Below, piece after piece: positions 18,043-25,528 of a stretch of 64,000 nucleotides of DNA. The DNA is from Luteimonas suaedae (GTDB taxonomy: Bacteria; Pseudomonadota; Gammaproteobacteria; Xanthomonadales; Xanthomonadaceae), in contig NZ_VSSP01000012.1 in the NCBI RefSeq assembly GCF_008312895.1, positions 53,059 through 117,058 on the forward strand, read 5' to 3'. The notes beneath the pieces were generated by a model. The model was given only the letters and a program-made list of their open reading frames with translations. It was not told the DNA's origin and searched no databases. The position numbers were made by a program, and so were the translations under genes. The stretch's first letter is position 1. Every line of letters begins with the position of its first letter.

Positions 18043-18612
18043 ATGACCGAAAAACGATCTCCCTTGCCGACGCTGCAGGGCCCGCGGATCCGTCTGCGCC
18101 CGCATCGCGAGGACGACCTGGCCGCCTTCTTCGCGCTGTATTCCGATCCCGAGGCGATGCGCTACTGGAGCTTCCCCGCCTGGACGGACATTGCGCAGGC
18201 GCGCGACCGGTTTGCCGCCGCGTTGCTGTCGCCGGGCGTCGACGGCACCCATGCCTGGGCCGTGGCCGGCGCCGATGACGCCTTGATCGGCGGGTTGACG
18301 CTGTTCTCGATCGACGGCGCGCAACGACGCGCTGAAATCGGCTATGCCCTGCAGTCCGCGCACTGGGGTCGGGGCTATGCGCAGGAAGCCATGCGGTTGG
18401 CCATCGAATACGCTTTCGACGCGCTGCGATTGCGCCGCATCGAGGCGGACATCGATCCGCGCAACCAAGGCTCGTGCAGGCTGGTGGAACGCATAGGCTT
18501 CGTCCGCGAAGGACTGCTGCGCCAGCGCTGGCTGGTAGCCGGCGAGATCACCGATACGGCGCTCTACGGCCTGCTGCAGGAGGATTGGCACAGACGCGCG
18601 CAGCAGACGTGA
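18043..18612 (+). CDS. GNAT-family N-acetyltransferase
   Basis: A 189-aa RimJ/RimL-type acetyltransferase. It has the N-terminal GPRIRLRPHREDDLAAFFAL, the acetyl-CoA loop SAHWGRGYAQEAMRLAIEYA and the C-terminal CRLVERIGFVREG. The ATG at 18043 follows GGACGG. A GTG overlapping the atoE stop could add nine residues. It is co-directional with atoE and converges on pgk, with the two stop codons about 9 bases apart. Target unknown. Confidence 0.87.
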   Translation: MTEKRSPLPTLQGPRIRLRPHREDDLAAFFALYSDPEAMRYWSFPAWTDIAQARDRFAAALLSPGVDGTHAWAVAGADDALIGGLTLFSIDGAQRRAEIGYALQSAHWGRGYAQEAMRLAIEYAFDALRLRRIEADIDPRNQGSCRLVERIGFVREGLLRQRWLVAGEITDTALYGLLQEDWHRRAQQT

Positions 18613-18621
18613 TCGGTGCGT

Positions 18622-19794
18622 TCATGCGCGCGCCTCCAGCGCCGCCACCGCCGGCAGGGTCTTGCCCTCCAGGAACTCCAGGAAGGCGCCGCCGCCGGTG
18701 GAGATGTAGCCGACGTCGTCGGCAATGCCGTACTTCTCGACCGCAGCGAGGGTGTCGCCGCCGCCGGCGATCGAGAACGCCTTGGACGCGGCGATCGCCC
18801 GCGCCAGGGCTTCGGTGCCGTGGCCGAACGCGTCGAACTCGAACACGCCGACGGGGCCGTTCCAGACCACGGTGCCGGCCTGCGCGACCATGCGGGCGTA
18901 GCGATCGGCGGTGCGCGGGCCGATGTCGAGGATCAGGTCGTCGTCGGCGACCTCGTCCACCGCCTTCACGCTCGCCTCCGCCTCGGGGTGGAACTGCTTG
19001 GCCACCACCACGTCGTCCGGCATCGGGATCTCGGCGCCGCGGGACTTGGCGTCGGCGAGGATCTTGCGGGCGGTTTCCAGCAGGTCGGCCTCGTGCAGCG
19101 ACTTGCCGACGGCCTTGCCCTCGGCGGCGAGGAAGGTGTTGGCGATGCCGCCGCCGACGATCAACTGGTCGACCTTGCCGACCAGGTTGCCGAGCAGCTC
19201 CAGCTTGGTCGAGACCTTGCTGCCGGCGACGATCGCCAGCAGCGGCCGTGCCGGTTCGTCCAGCGCCTTGGCCAGGGCGTCGAGCTCGGCCATCAGCAGC
19301 GGCCCGCCCGCGGCCTGTCCGGCGAAGCGGATCACGCCGTGGGTCGAGGCCTGGGCACGATGCGCGGTGCCGAATGCGTCCATGACGAACACGTCGCACA
19401 GCGCGGCGTACCGCTTCGCCAGCGCCTCGTCATCGGCCTTCTCGCCGACGTTCATGCGGCAGTTCTCGAGCAGCACGATCGCGCCCGGCTTCACCTCGAC
19501 GCCGTCGACCCAGTCGCGCACCAGCGGCACGTTCTTGCGCAGCAGCGCGGCGAGCCGTTCGGCCACCGGCTGCAGCGAATTCTCCGCGCTCCACTCGCCC
19601 TCCTTCGGCCGCCCGAGATGGGACATCACCATCACCGCGGCACCCTGCTCCAGCGCGCGCTCGAGCGTCGGCAGCGATGCCACGATGCGCTGTTCCGAGG
19701 TGATCCTGCCGTCTTCGATCGGCACGTTGAGGTCCTGCCTTATCAGCACGCGCTTGCCGGTGAGGTCGAGATCGGTCATGCGGAGGATCGTCAT
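18622..19794 (-). CDS. pgk: Phosphoglycerate kinase
   Basis: A 390-aa enzyme making ATP and 3-phosphoglycerate from 1,3-bisphosphoglycerate. The start [20 protein letters not shown] leads into the signature [11 protein letters not shown]. The substrate-binding SHLGRPKEG, the hinge region and the nucleotide loop [16 protein letters not shown] near the C-terminus are complete, and [13 protein letters not shown] closes the fold. The upstream extension of the frame (to 19938) has no start support. It lies on the same strand as pyk and the aldolase, but atoE and an acetyltransferase separate it from pyk. Confidence 0.95.
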   Translation of the reverse strand: MTILRMTDLDLTGKRVLIRQDLNVPIEDGRITSEQRIVASLPTLERALEQGAAVMVMSHLGRPKEGEWSAENSLQPVAERLAALLRKNVPLVRDWVDGVEVKPGAIVLLENCRMNVGEKADDEALAKRYAALCDVFVMDAFGTAHRAQASTHGVIRFAGQAAGGPLLMAELDALAKALDEPARPLLAIVAGSKVSTKLELLGNLVGKVDQLIVGGGIANTFLAAEGKAVGKSLHEADLLETARKILADAKSRGAEIPMPDDVVVAKQFHPEAEASVKAVDEVADDDLILDIGPRTADRYARMVAQAGTVVWNGPVGVFEFDAFGHGTEALARAIAASKAFSIAGGGDTLAAVEKYGIADDVGYISTGGGAFLEFLEGKTLPAVAALEARA

Positions 19795-20018
19795 GGATTC
19801 AATGCCTTGATTGCACGGAAATGATTCACTGGCTTCGTGCCGCCCGTGGTGGCACGGCGCCGGCTTCGGATCGCCCAACCTGATCCGGCGGGACGGCCAT
19901 TGTCGCGGCAGAGCGTGACCGCTTTCAAATGAAAGCACGGCGAAGGCCGGCGCCGCTGCGGCAGTGCACCGCCGGCCCGTTCTCCTGCTAGGCTGGACGC
20001 ACCCATCGGAGAATCGTC

Positions 20019-20408
20019 ATGCCGACCGAGATCCAGATGCTGGCCTGGGCTATCGTGCTGGGCATCGTGCAGTTGCTGCTCGCGGCCGTGGCGATGACCC
20101 GGCAACGCGGCTTGAAGTGGAACGCCAGCGCGCGCGACGGCCAGCCGGCGCCGCTGACCGGGGTGGCGGCGCGCCTGGATCGCGCGATGCGCAACTTCCT
20201 CGAGACCTTCCCCTTCTTCGCCGCCGCCGCACTCGCCGTGGCCGTCACCGACAGCACCAGCGCGGCAAGCGTGCTCGGCGCGCAGCTCTATTTCTGGGCG
20301 CGCCTGGCCTACGTACCGCTGTACGCCTTCGGGGTGCCGTACCTGCGCTCGCTGGTGTGGGCGGTGTCGCTGTGGGGCATCCTGCAGCTGCTCTGGGCCT
20401 TGTGTTGA
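20019..20408 (+). CDS. MAPEG family membrane protein
   Basis: A 129-aa protein with four hydrophobic helices, matching the MAPEG superfamily (membrane-associated eicosanoid and glutathione metabolism proteins). The family core RAMRNFLETFPFFAAAALAV and LYFWARLAYVPLYAFGVPYL are clear. Bacterial members bind glutathione-type ligands, but the reaction is unknown here. It is monocistronic, divergent from pgk (224 bases) and convergent with hutF. Confidence 0.85.
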   Translation: MPTEIQMLAWAIVLGIVQLLLAAVAMTRQRGLKWNASARDGQPAPLTGVAARLDRAMRNFLETFPFFAAAALAVAVTDSTSAASVLGAQLYFWARLAYVPLYAFGVPYLRSLVWAVSLWGILQLLWALC

Positions 20409-20563
20409 GCGCATTCGAGGGTTGCACACACCGGTGACCTGCAGAGCGCGCGGTGCCGGCGCGGTGCTGGTGCACGAGAGCGCCGACCTGCGGCAACGGC
20501 GACCCATCGGGCAACCGCGCATGGCGCGCTGTGCGTGCCTGCCGAGCCGGGGATGCGGCGGCG

Positions 20564-21832
20564 TCAGGCCAGCAGAATGCGTATCGCCTCGACGTAACGT
20601 GCGGCGACGGCATCGCGCCGGAGGTGACGTCCCTCGCTTACCAGCTGCTTTCCGGCGACACGGGTTTCGTGCACCAGCGGCCGATTGCCGCTGAAGATCC
20701 AGCGATCGGCGGCATCGCCGGCGGTGGCGCCGGCGAGGATCGGCGCCTCGGCATCGAGCACGACGCTGTCGTCGGTGGCGCCGAACCCGGTCGCGTGCAG
20801 GCCGCCGGCCAGCGCACCACGCAACAGCGTCTCGCCGACGCTGCTGCTGCCGCTGCCGCCCGCCACGGCGATGTTGCGGTGCCCCGTGGCCAGCCGCTGG
20901 CCGTACTCGAGCCAGCGCAGTTCCTCGACCGGCGAGATCGAGATGTGCGAATCCGAACCGATGCCCCAGCGCCCGCCTGCATCGAGATAGGCCCGCAGCG
21001 GAAACAGGCCGTCGCCGAGGTTGGCCTCGGTGGTCGGGCACAGCGCGACCGTGGCGCCGCTGGCGGCGATACGCGCGGTCTCGGCCGGCGTCAGGTGGGT
21101 GGCGTGCACCAGGGTCCAGCGCGCGTCGACATCGACATGGTCGTACAGCCATTCGACCGGCCGCGCATCGCGTACCGCCAGGCAGTCCTGCACCTCGCCC
21201 ACCTGTTCGGCGATGTGGATGTGGATGGGCAGATCCGCGGGCAGCGCGGCCAGCACCGCATGCATCGCCGCCTCGGGCACCGCGCGCAAGCTGTGGAAGG
21301 CGACACCGACGCGCAGGTCGTCGCCCTCGCGCGCGCGCAGCATGTCCACCAGCCGCAGGAATGCGTCCACCTCGTGGCCGAAGCGCCGCTGCCGCTCCGA
21401 CAGCGGCCGGCCGTCGAAGCCGCCGGTCATGTACAGCACCGGCAGCAGGGTCAGGCGGATGCCGGTCTCGTGCGCGGCCTCCATCAGCGCCGCCGACATC
21501 GCATCCGCGGGCGCATAGGGGCGACCGTCCGGCTGGTGGTGCAGATAGTGGAATTCACAGACGCTGGTGTAGCCGGCCTCGAGCATCTCCACGTACAGCT
21601 GCGCCGCGACCGCACGCGTGGTCTCGGGCGTCATCCGGGCGGCGAAGCGGTACATGGTCTCGCGCCAGGTCCAGAAACTGTCATGGCCGTTGCGGGCGGC
21701 GCTGCCGTCGCGGGATGGATCGGCGCGGCGCTCGGCCAGCCCGGCCATCGCGCGCTGGAAGGCATGCGAATGCAGGTTGGGAATGCCGGGCAGGCGCCAG
21801 CCGCCGGGGACGCGCGTGATGGGATCGTTCAT
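20564..21832 (-). CDS. hutF: Formimidoylglutamate deiminase (HutF), short N-terminus
   Basis: A 422-aa amidohydrolase converting N-formimidoyl-glutamate to N-formyl-glutamate in histidine degradation. Metal ligands appear in PNLHSHAFQRAMAG, HIHIAEQ and the catalytic Asp in GIGSDSHISIS. Family members are about 450 aa; the chosen start at 21832 gives MNDPITRVPGGWRLPG, so most of the N-terminal half of the small beta-sandwich domain is missing. The frame stays open to 22084 but only as non-protein-like sequence overlapping hutI. Divergent from hutI with 101 bases between. Other hut genes (hutH, hutU, hutG) are not in the window. Confidence 0.85.
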   Translation of the reverse strand: MNDPITRVPGGWRLPGIPNLHSHAFQRAMAGLAERRADPSRDGSAARNGHDSFWTWRETMYRFAARMTPETTRAVAAQLYVEMLEAGYTSVCEFHYLHHQPDGRPYAPADAMSAALMEAAHETGIRLTLLPVLYMTGGFDGRPLSERQRRFGHEVDAFLRLVDMLRAREGDDLRVGVAFHSLRAVPEAAMHAVLAALPADLPIHIHIAEQVGEVQDCLAVRDARPVEWLYDHVDVDARWTLVHATHLTPAETARIAASGATVALCPTTEANLGDGLFPLRAYLDAGGRWGIGSDSHISISPVEELRWLEYGQRLATGHRNIAVAGGSGSSSVGETLLRGALAGGLHATGFGATDDSVVLDAEAPILAGATAGDAADRWIFSGNRPLVHETRVAGKQLVSEGRHLRRDAVAARYVEAIRILLA

Positions 21833-21920
21833 GGCGGCATTGTGGCGCGACGGCCGGCCGGTGGCGATCCCTTGGCGGACGCCCGCCGCGGGATGGCGCC
21901 GGCGCGCATGGACGCTCCCG

Positions 21921-21926
21921 TACAAT
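21921..21926 (+). promoter_or_regulatory. -10 element of hutI, probably leaderless
   Basis: TACAAT lies 8 bases before the hutI ATG. No ribosome site is visible, so transcription would begin at or within a base or two of the start codon. No good -35 element is seen. Confidence 0.45.
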
Positions 21927-21933
21927 CGGCCGC

Positions 21934-23166
21934 ATGAACGATCCGCGGCAGGCTCCCTGGGACGGACTGATCGTCGGCGTATCGCTGGCGACCCTCGACG
22001 GCCACGACGGTTACGGCGAGATCGGCGACGCGGCACTCGGCTGGCGCGACGGCACGATCGTCCACGCCGGACCGCGCGCCGCACTGCCGGCGGACCCGAA
22101 TGCCCTGTCGGGCGCGGTGGTCGATGCCGGCGGCGGCTGGATCACGCCCGGACTGGTCGACTGCCACACCCATCTCGTATTCGCGGGCGACCGCGCGGCC
22201 GAGTTCGAGCAGCGCCTGCAAGGCGTCGGCTACGAAGAGATCGCCTGCAACGGCGGCGGCATCCTCTCCAGCGTCCGCGCCGTGCGCGAAGCCGACGAGG
22301 AGGCGCTGCTGGCGCAGTCGCTGCCGCGCGCGCGCGCGCTGGTCGCCGACGGCGCCACCACGCTGGAGATCAAGTCCGGCTATGGCCTGGACTTCGACGG
22401 CGAACGCAAGATGCTGCGCGTGGCGCGGCGCATCGGCGACGAACTCGGCATCGGCGTCTTCACCACCTATCTCGCCGCGCACGCGCTGCCGCCGGAATAC
22501 GCCGGCCGCGCCGATGCCTACATCGACGCCGTGATCGAATGGCTGCCGCGACTGCACGCCGAGGGCCTGGTCGACGCGGTGGACGCCTTCGCCGAGCGCA
22601 TCGGTTTCAATAGCGCGCAGACGCGGCGCGTCTTCGAGGCCGCGCGCGCGCTCAGCCTGCCGGTCAAGCTGCATGCGGACCAGCTCAGCGACGGCGCGGG
22701 TGCGGCGCTGGTGGCGGAGTTCGGCGGCCTGTCCGCCGACCATGTCGAATACACCTCCGATGCCGGCGTGCATGCCATGGCGGAGGCCGGCACGGTGGCG
22801 GTGCTGCTGCCGGGCGCCTTCCACGTGCTGCGCGAAACCCGGCTGCCGCCGCTGGACGCCTTTCGCGCGCACCGCGTGCCGATGGCGGTCGCCACCGACT
22901 GCAATCCCGGCACCTCGCCGCTGCTGTCGCTGCGCCAGGCGATGCAGCTGACGTGCACGCACTTCCGGCTGACGCCGGAGGAAGCGCTGCGCGGCACGAC
23001 CGTCAATGCCGCGCGCGCGCTGGGGTGCGACGATCGCGGGGTGCTGCGACCGGGCATGCGCGCCGACTTCGTGCACTGGGCGATCGCGCGGCCGGCGGAG
23101 CTGTGCTACTGGCTCGGTGGGCGACTGGCCAGCGCCGTCTATGCCCGCGGCAAGCGCGTGGCATGA
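21934..23166 (+). CDS. hutI: Imidazolonepropionase
   Basis: A 410-aa metal-dependent amidohydrolase that opens imidazolone-5-propionate to N-formimidoyl-glutamate, the step before HutF. It shows the HxH ligand pair in DCHTHLVFAGDRAAEFEQR, the AARVALEIKSGYGL-type strand (TTLEIKSGYGLD), VKLHADQLSDGAG with a further His, and ATDCNPGTSP with the catalytic Asp. Length is normal. Start at 21934 directly follows a TACAAT box. Divergent from hutF; downstream lies a REP doublet and then a dipeptidase gene. Confidence 0.94.
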   Translation: MNDPRQAPWDGLIVGVSLATLDGHDGYGEIGDAALGWRDGTIVHAGPRAALPADPNALSGAVVDAGGGWITPGLVDCHTHLVFAGDRAAEFEQRLQGVGYEEIACNGGGILSSVRAVREADEEALLAQSLPRARALVADGATTLEIKSGYGLDFDGERKMLRVARRIGDELGIGVFTTYLAAHALPPEYAGRADAYIDAVIEWLPRLHAEGLVDAVDAFAERIGFNSAQTRRVFEAARALSLPVKLHADQLSDGAGAALVAEFGGLSADHVEYTSDAGVHAMAEAGTVAVLLPGAFHVLRETRLPPLDAFRAHRVPMAVATDCNPGTSPLLSLRQAMQLTCTHFRLTPEEALRGTTVNAARALGCDDRGVLRPGMRADFVHWAIARPAELCYWLGGRLASAVYARGKRVA

Positions 23167-23193
23167 TGCGCCTGTCGGCCCGCTCCCATTCGG

Positions 23194-23331
23194 TAGGAGC
23201 GCGCCATGCGCGCGATGCCGCGGGTGTCGGCAGGGTCCGGAGAATGCCGCGATTCTGGACCAGCAAGCACCCGGTCACCGGAGTCGCCGGCGGCGATTGG
23301 TCCGCGGCATCGCGCGCATGGCGCGCTCCTA
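23194..23331. repeat. GTAG-type REP doublet, 138 bp
   Basis: A copy of the 7533-7671 element in the same orientation: outward TAGGAGCGCGCCATGCGCGCG arms with shared interior blocks (ATGCCGCGATTCTGGACC, CCGGTCACCGGA). It lies between hutI and the dipeptidase gene. Here neither terminal TAG serves as a stop codon. Confidence 0.85.
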
Positions 23332-23356
23332 CGTTCATCCGCCTTCAGGAGGTCCC

Positions 23357-24565
23357 ATGCGCCCGTCCGCCTTTGCCCTGTTCTGCTGCGCTTTGACGTT
23401 CGCCACCGCCGCATCCGCACAGGAGCCGTCCGAAGCCGCGCGCCGGCTGGCGCAGGACGCGATCATCGTCGACACCCACATCGACGCCCCCGGCATCCTG
23501 ATGGACAAGTGGGCCGACCTCGGCGTCGAAGCACCCGACCGCGAATTCGATTATCCGCGCGCGCGCGCCGGCGGCCTTGATGTCGCCTTCATGTCGATCT
23601 ACACCTCGGCCAAGCGCGATGACGACGGCACGGCCTGGCAGGCCGCGCACATGCAGATCGATGCGGTCGAGGCGCTCGCCGCCAGGCACCCGGACAAGTT
23701 CGCGATCCTGCGCTCGCCCGGCGATGTCGATGCGTTGCGCGAAGGCGGCCGCGTGCTGCTGGCGCTGGGCATGGAGAACGGGGCACCGATCGGCGACGAC
23801 CTCGGCGAACTGCAGCGCTTCTTCGATCGCGGCGTCCGCTACATCACCCTCGCCCACAGCGCCAACAACCGCATCTCCGACTCGTCCTACACGCTGCAGA
23901 AGCGCTGGAACGGACTCAGCCCGTTCGGCCGCGAAGTGGTCGCGGAAATGAACCGGCTCGGCATCATGGTCGACGTCTCGCACCTGTCGGACGACGCGGT
24001 GCGCCAGACGGTCGAACGCAGCACGGTGCCGGTGATCGCCAGCCATTCGGCGCTGCGCCACTTCACCCCGGGCTTCGAACGCAACCTCAGCGACGAGCTG
24101 GCGCAGGCGATCGCGGCGAAGGGTGGCGTGATCCAGATCCCGTTCGGCACCGCCTTCGTCAACCCGGAGGCGGCGCAGAATACGCAGGACTATTTCCGCG
24201 CCGTGTACGACTTCGACCGCCGCAAGGCGGAGCTCGAAGCAGCGGGGCAACCGGCGCAGGACCGGCAGGCGTTCGAGGCGCAATGGGATGCGGACCATCC
24301 CATGCCGTCGACGACGATCGACGCGGTGCTCGACCAGGTCGACCATGCGGTGGCGCTGGTCGGTGTCGACCACGTCGGCATCGGCTCGGACTACGACGGG
24401 GTCGGCGGCAACCTGCCGGACACGCTGCGCACCGTCGCCGACTATCCCAACCTGGTCGCCGGCCTGCAGGCGCGCGGCCATTCCGATGCCGACATCCGCA
24501 AGATCCTCGGCGGCAACCTGCTGCGGGTCTGGACCGAGATCGAGGCCGGCGCGGGGCCGCGCTGA
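23357..24565 (+). CDS. Membrane dipeptidase, peptidase family M19
   Basis: A 402-aa zinc dipeptidase related to renal dipeptidase. Residues 1-22 are a signal peptide ending ASA-QE, so it is exported to the periplasm. The metal site begins with VDTHIDAP, followed by the bridging Glu in ALGMENG, and later VDVSHLSDDAV and PVIASHSALRHF, with HVGIGSDYDGVGG near the C-terminus. The start is supported by AGGAGG six bases upstream. It would release amino acids from dipeptides. It is flanked by a REP doublet upstream and a bidirectional terminator downstream. Confidence 0.92.
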   Translation: MRPSAFALFCCALTFATAASAQEPSEAARRLAQDAIIVDTHIDAPGILMDKWADLGVEAPDREFDYPRARAGGLDVAFMSIYTSAKRDDDGTAWQAAHMQIDAVEALAARHPDKFAILRSPGDVDALREGGRVLLALGMENGAPIGDDLGELQRFFDRGVRYITLAHSANNRISDSSYTLQKRWNGLSPFGREVVAEMNRLGIMVDVSHLSDDAVRQTVERSTVPVIASHSALRHFTPGFERNLSDELAQAIAAKGGVIQIPFGTAFVNPEAAQNTQDYFRAVYDFDRRKAELEAAGQPAQDRQAFEAQWDADHPMPSTTIDAVLDQVDHAVALVGVDHVGIGSDYDGVGGNLPDTLRTVADYPNLVAGLQARGHSDADIRKILGGNLLRVWTEIEAGAGPR

Positions 24566-24637
24566 TCGGCAGATGTGACCGGGGATTTGGCAGACCTTCG
24601 GGCGGATACCTTCCTGTCAACGTGACAACATTCTTGC

Positions 24638-24729
24638 CGCGGATTGGCGCGGATGAGCGCGGATCAGGTGGATCGGACGCCCGCCGGCGGCATTGCCTGA
24701 CGAGTGTTGTCCGCGTCCATCCGTGACAA
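24638..24729. repeat. Tandem CGCGGATNNN decamers with inverted copies
   Basis: Three direct CGCGGAT units at 10-base spacing (24638-24667) are followed by inverted relatives in GTCCGCGTCCATCCGTGACA (about 24710-24729). Unit and layout resemble the repeat at 908-955. It lies just downstream of the dipeptidase gene. Confidence 0.55.
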
Positions 24730-24737
24730 ACGAAAAA

Positions 24738-24755
24738 GCCCCGCACGGGCGGGGC
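24738..24755. terminator. Bidirectional Rho-independent terminator
   Basis: A perfect stem GCCCCGC / GCGGGGC with a 4-base loop is flanked by AAAAA on the left and TTTT on the right. It can end both the plus-strand dipeptidase transcript and the minus-strand THX transcript. Confidence 0.9.
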
Positions 24756-24780
24756 TTTTCATTCGCCGCGGGTGCGGCGC

Positions 24781-24963
24781 TTATTCCGGCTTGACCACCG
24801 TCTTCTTCGCCACCGCCTTCTTCGCCGGCGCCTTGACCACCGTCTTCTTGGTCACCGGCGCCTGGGTCGCCGTCGCGGTCTTCTTCACCGCGTGCGCGCG
24901 GGACTTGCCATAGCTGGAGTTGTAGCGCTTGCCCTTGAGGGTCTTGCGATCGCCCTTACCCAT
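24781..24963 (-). CDS. 30S ribosomal protein THX-type small basic protein
   Basis: A 60-aa protein whose first 25 residues (MGKGDRKTLKGKRYNSSYGK...) match the THX (bS31) motif MGKGDxKTxxGKxxxGSYGxxRP, a peptide bound at the head of the 30S subunit. The original Thermus THX is about 26 aa; here a Lys/Ala/Val/Thr-rich tail of about 35 residues resembles a histone-H1-like sequence. The start is supported by AGGAG 6 bases upstream; the longer frame to 25059 is unsupported. Downstream lies the shared terminator. Confidence 0.8.
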   Translation of the reverse strand: MGKGDRKTLKGKRYNSSYGKSRAHAVKKTATATQAPVTKKTVVKAPAKKAVAKKTVVKPE

Positions 24964-25039
24964 CGGATGCTCCTGATTCTCGAAAATTGCGGCGCACCGA
25001 GACGGCGCGCGAGACCGCAAATCGTAGCATGCGCCCCGG

Positions 25040-25435
25040 TCAGCGACCGCCGTGGGCATGGCTCAGGCGCAGGTTGAGCAGGTGCGCGCCGGCCAGCAGC
25101 AGTCCACCGGCGACCATGATCACGGCGTGGCCGAGGGTATGGTCATGCAGAGACGAGAACGCGCCCAGCCACACCAGCGCCAGCCCTGGCAGCAGCAGCG
25201 CCCAGGCCCTGAATGCGCGATGGCGGCGGTAGCCCAGGCTCATCGTGGTCAGTCCGAGCAAGGTGGCGAACACCACGAACGCCTGGTCGAAATCGATCCA
25301 GCCGCCAAAGTTGAGGCCGAGCGCGGGCAGCAGCGCCAGCGCCACCGGCAGCAGCGCGCAGTGCACGGCGCACACGAATGATGCGGTAAGCCCGACGCGG
25401 TCGGCCTGACGGAGAGCGGATCCTGATGTGCGCAT
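25040..25435 (-). CDS. MerC-domain membrane protein
   Basis: A 131-aa inner membrane protein with four predicted helices. The MerC signature CAVHCALLPVALALLP, with its Cys-x3-Cys-type pair in helix 1, is near residues 20-35, and the tail is His-rich (HAHGGR). MerC proteins import mercuric ion in mer operons, but no other mer gene is here. The gene is divergent from a ZnuD-type receptor and shares a Zur-like box, so zinc transport or sensing is a better guess; this is inference. ATG at 25435 chosen; a TTG at 25459 would add eight residues. Confidence 0.8.
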   Translation of the reverse strand: MRTSGSALRQADRVGLTASFVCAVHCALLPVALALLPALGLNFGGWIDFDQAFVVFATLLGLTTMSLGYRRHRAFRAWALLLPGLALVWLGAFSSLHDHTLGHAVIMVAGGLLLAGAHLLNLRLSHAHGGR

Positions 25436-25462
25436 GACTTCCGGGGGATATCGGTCCAAGTT

Positions 25463-25481
25463 GAAACATTATAACATCATC
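25463..25481. promoter_or_regulatory. Zur-like box between merC and znuD
   Basis: GAAACATTATAACATCATC matches 13 of the first 18 positions of the proteobacterial Zur consensus GAAATGTTATAACATTTC, with the TTATAA core intact. On the minus strand it contains TATAAT, a likely -10 for the MerC gene. It lies 48 bases before the znuD ATG. A zur gene is 2.3 kb away. Confidence 0.65.
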
Positions 25482-25528
25482 GCCGTTGTCCAGCTCTATT
25501 GCCTCCCCCATCCGACGTGAAGAAGCCG

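Noticed and set aside
25040..25435. Mercury resistance operon
   Set aside because: Only a MerC-domain protein is present; merR, merT, merP and merA are absent and the context is zinc.
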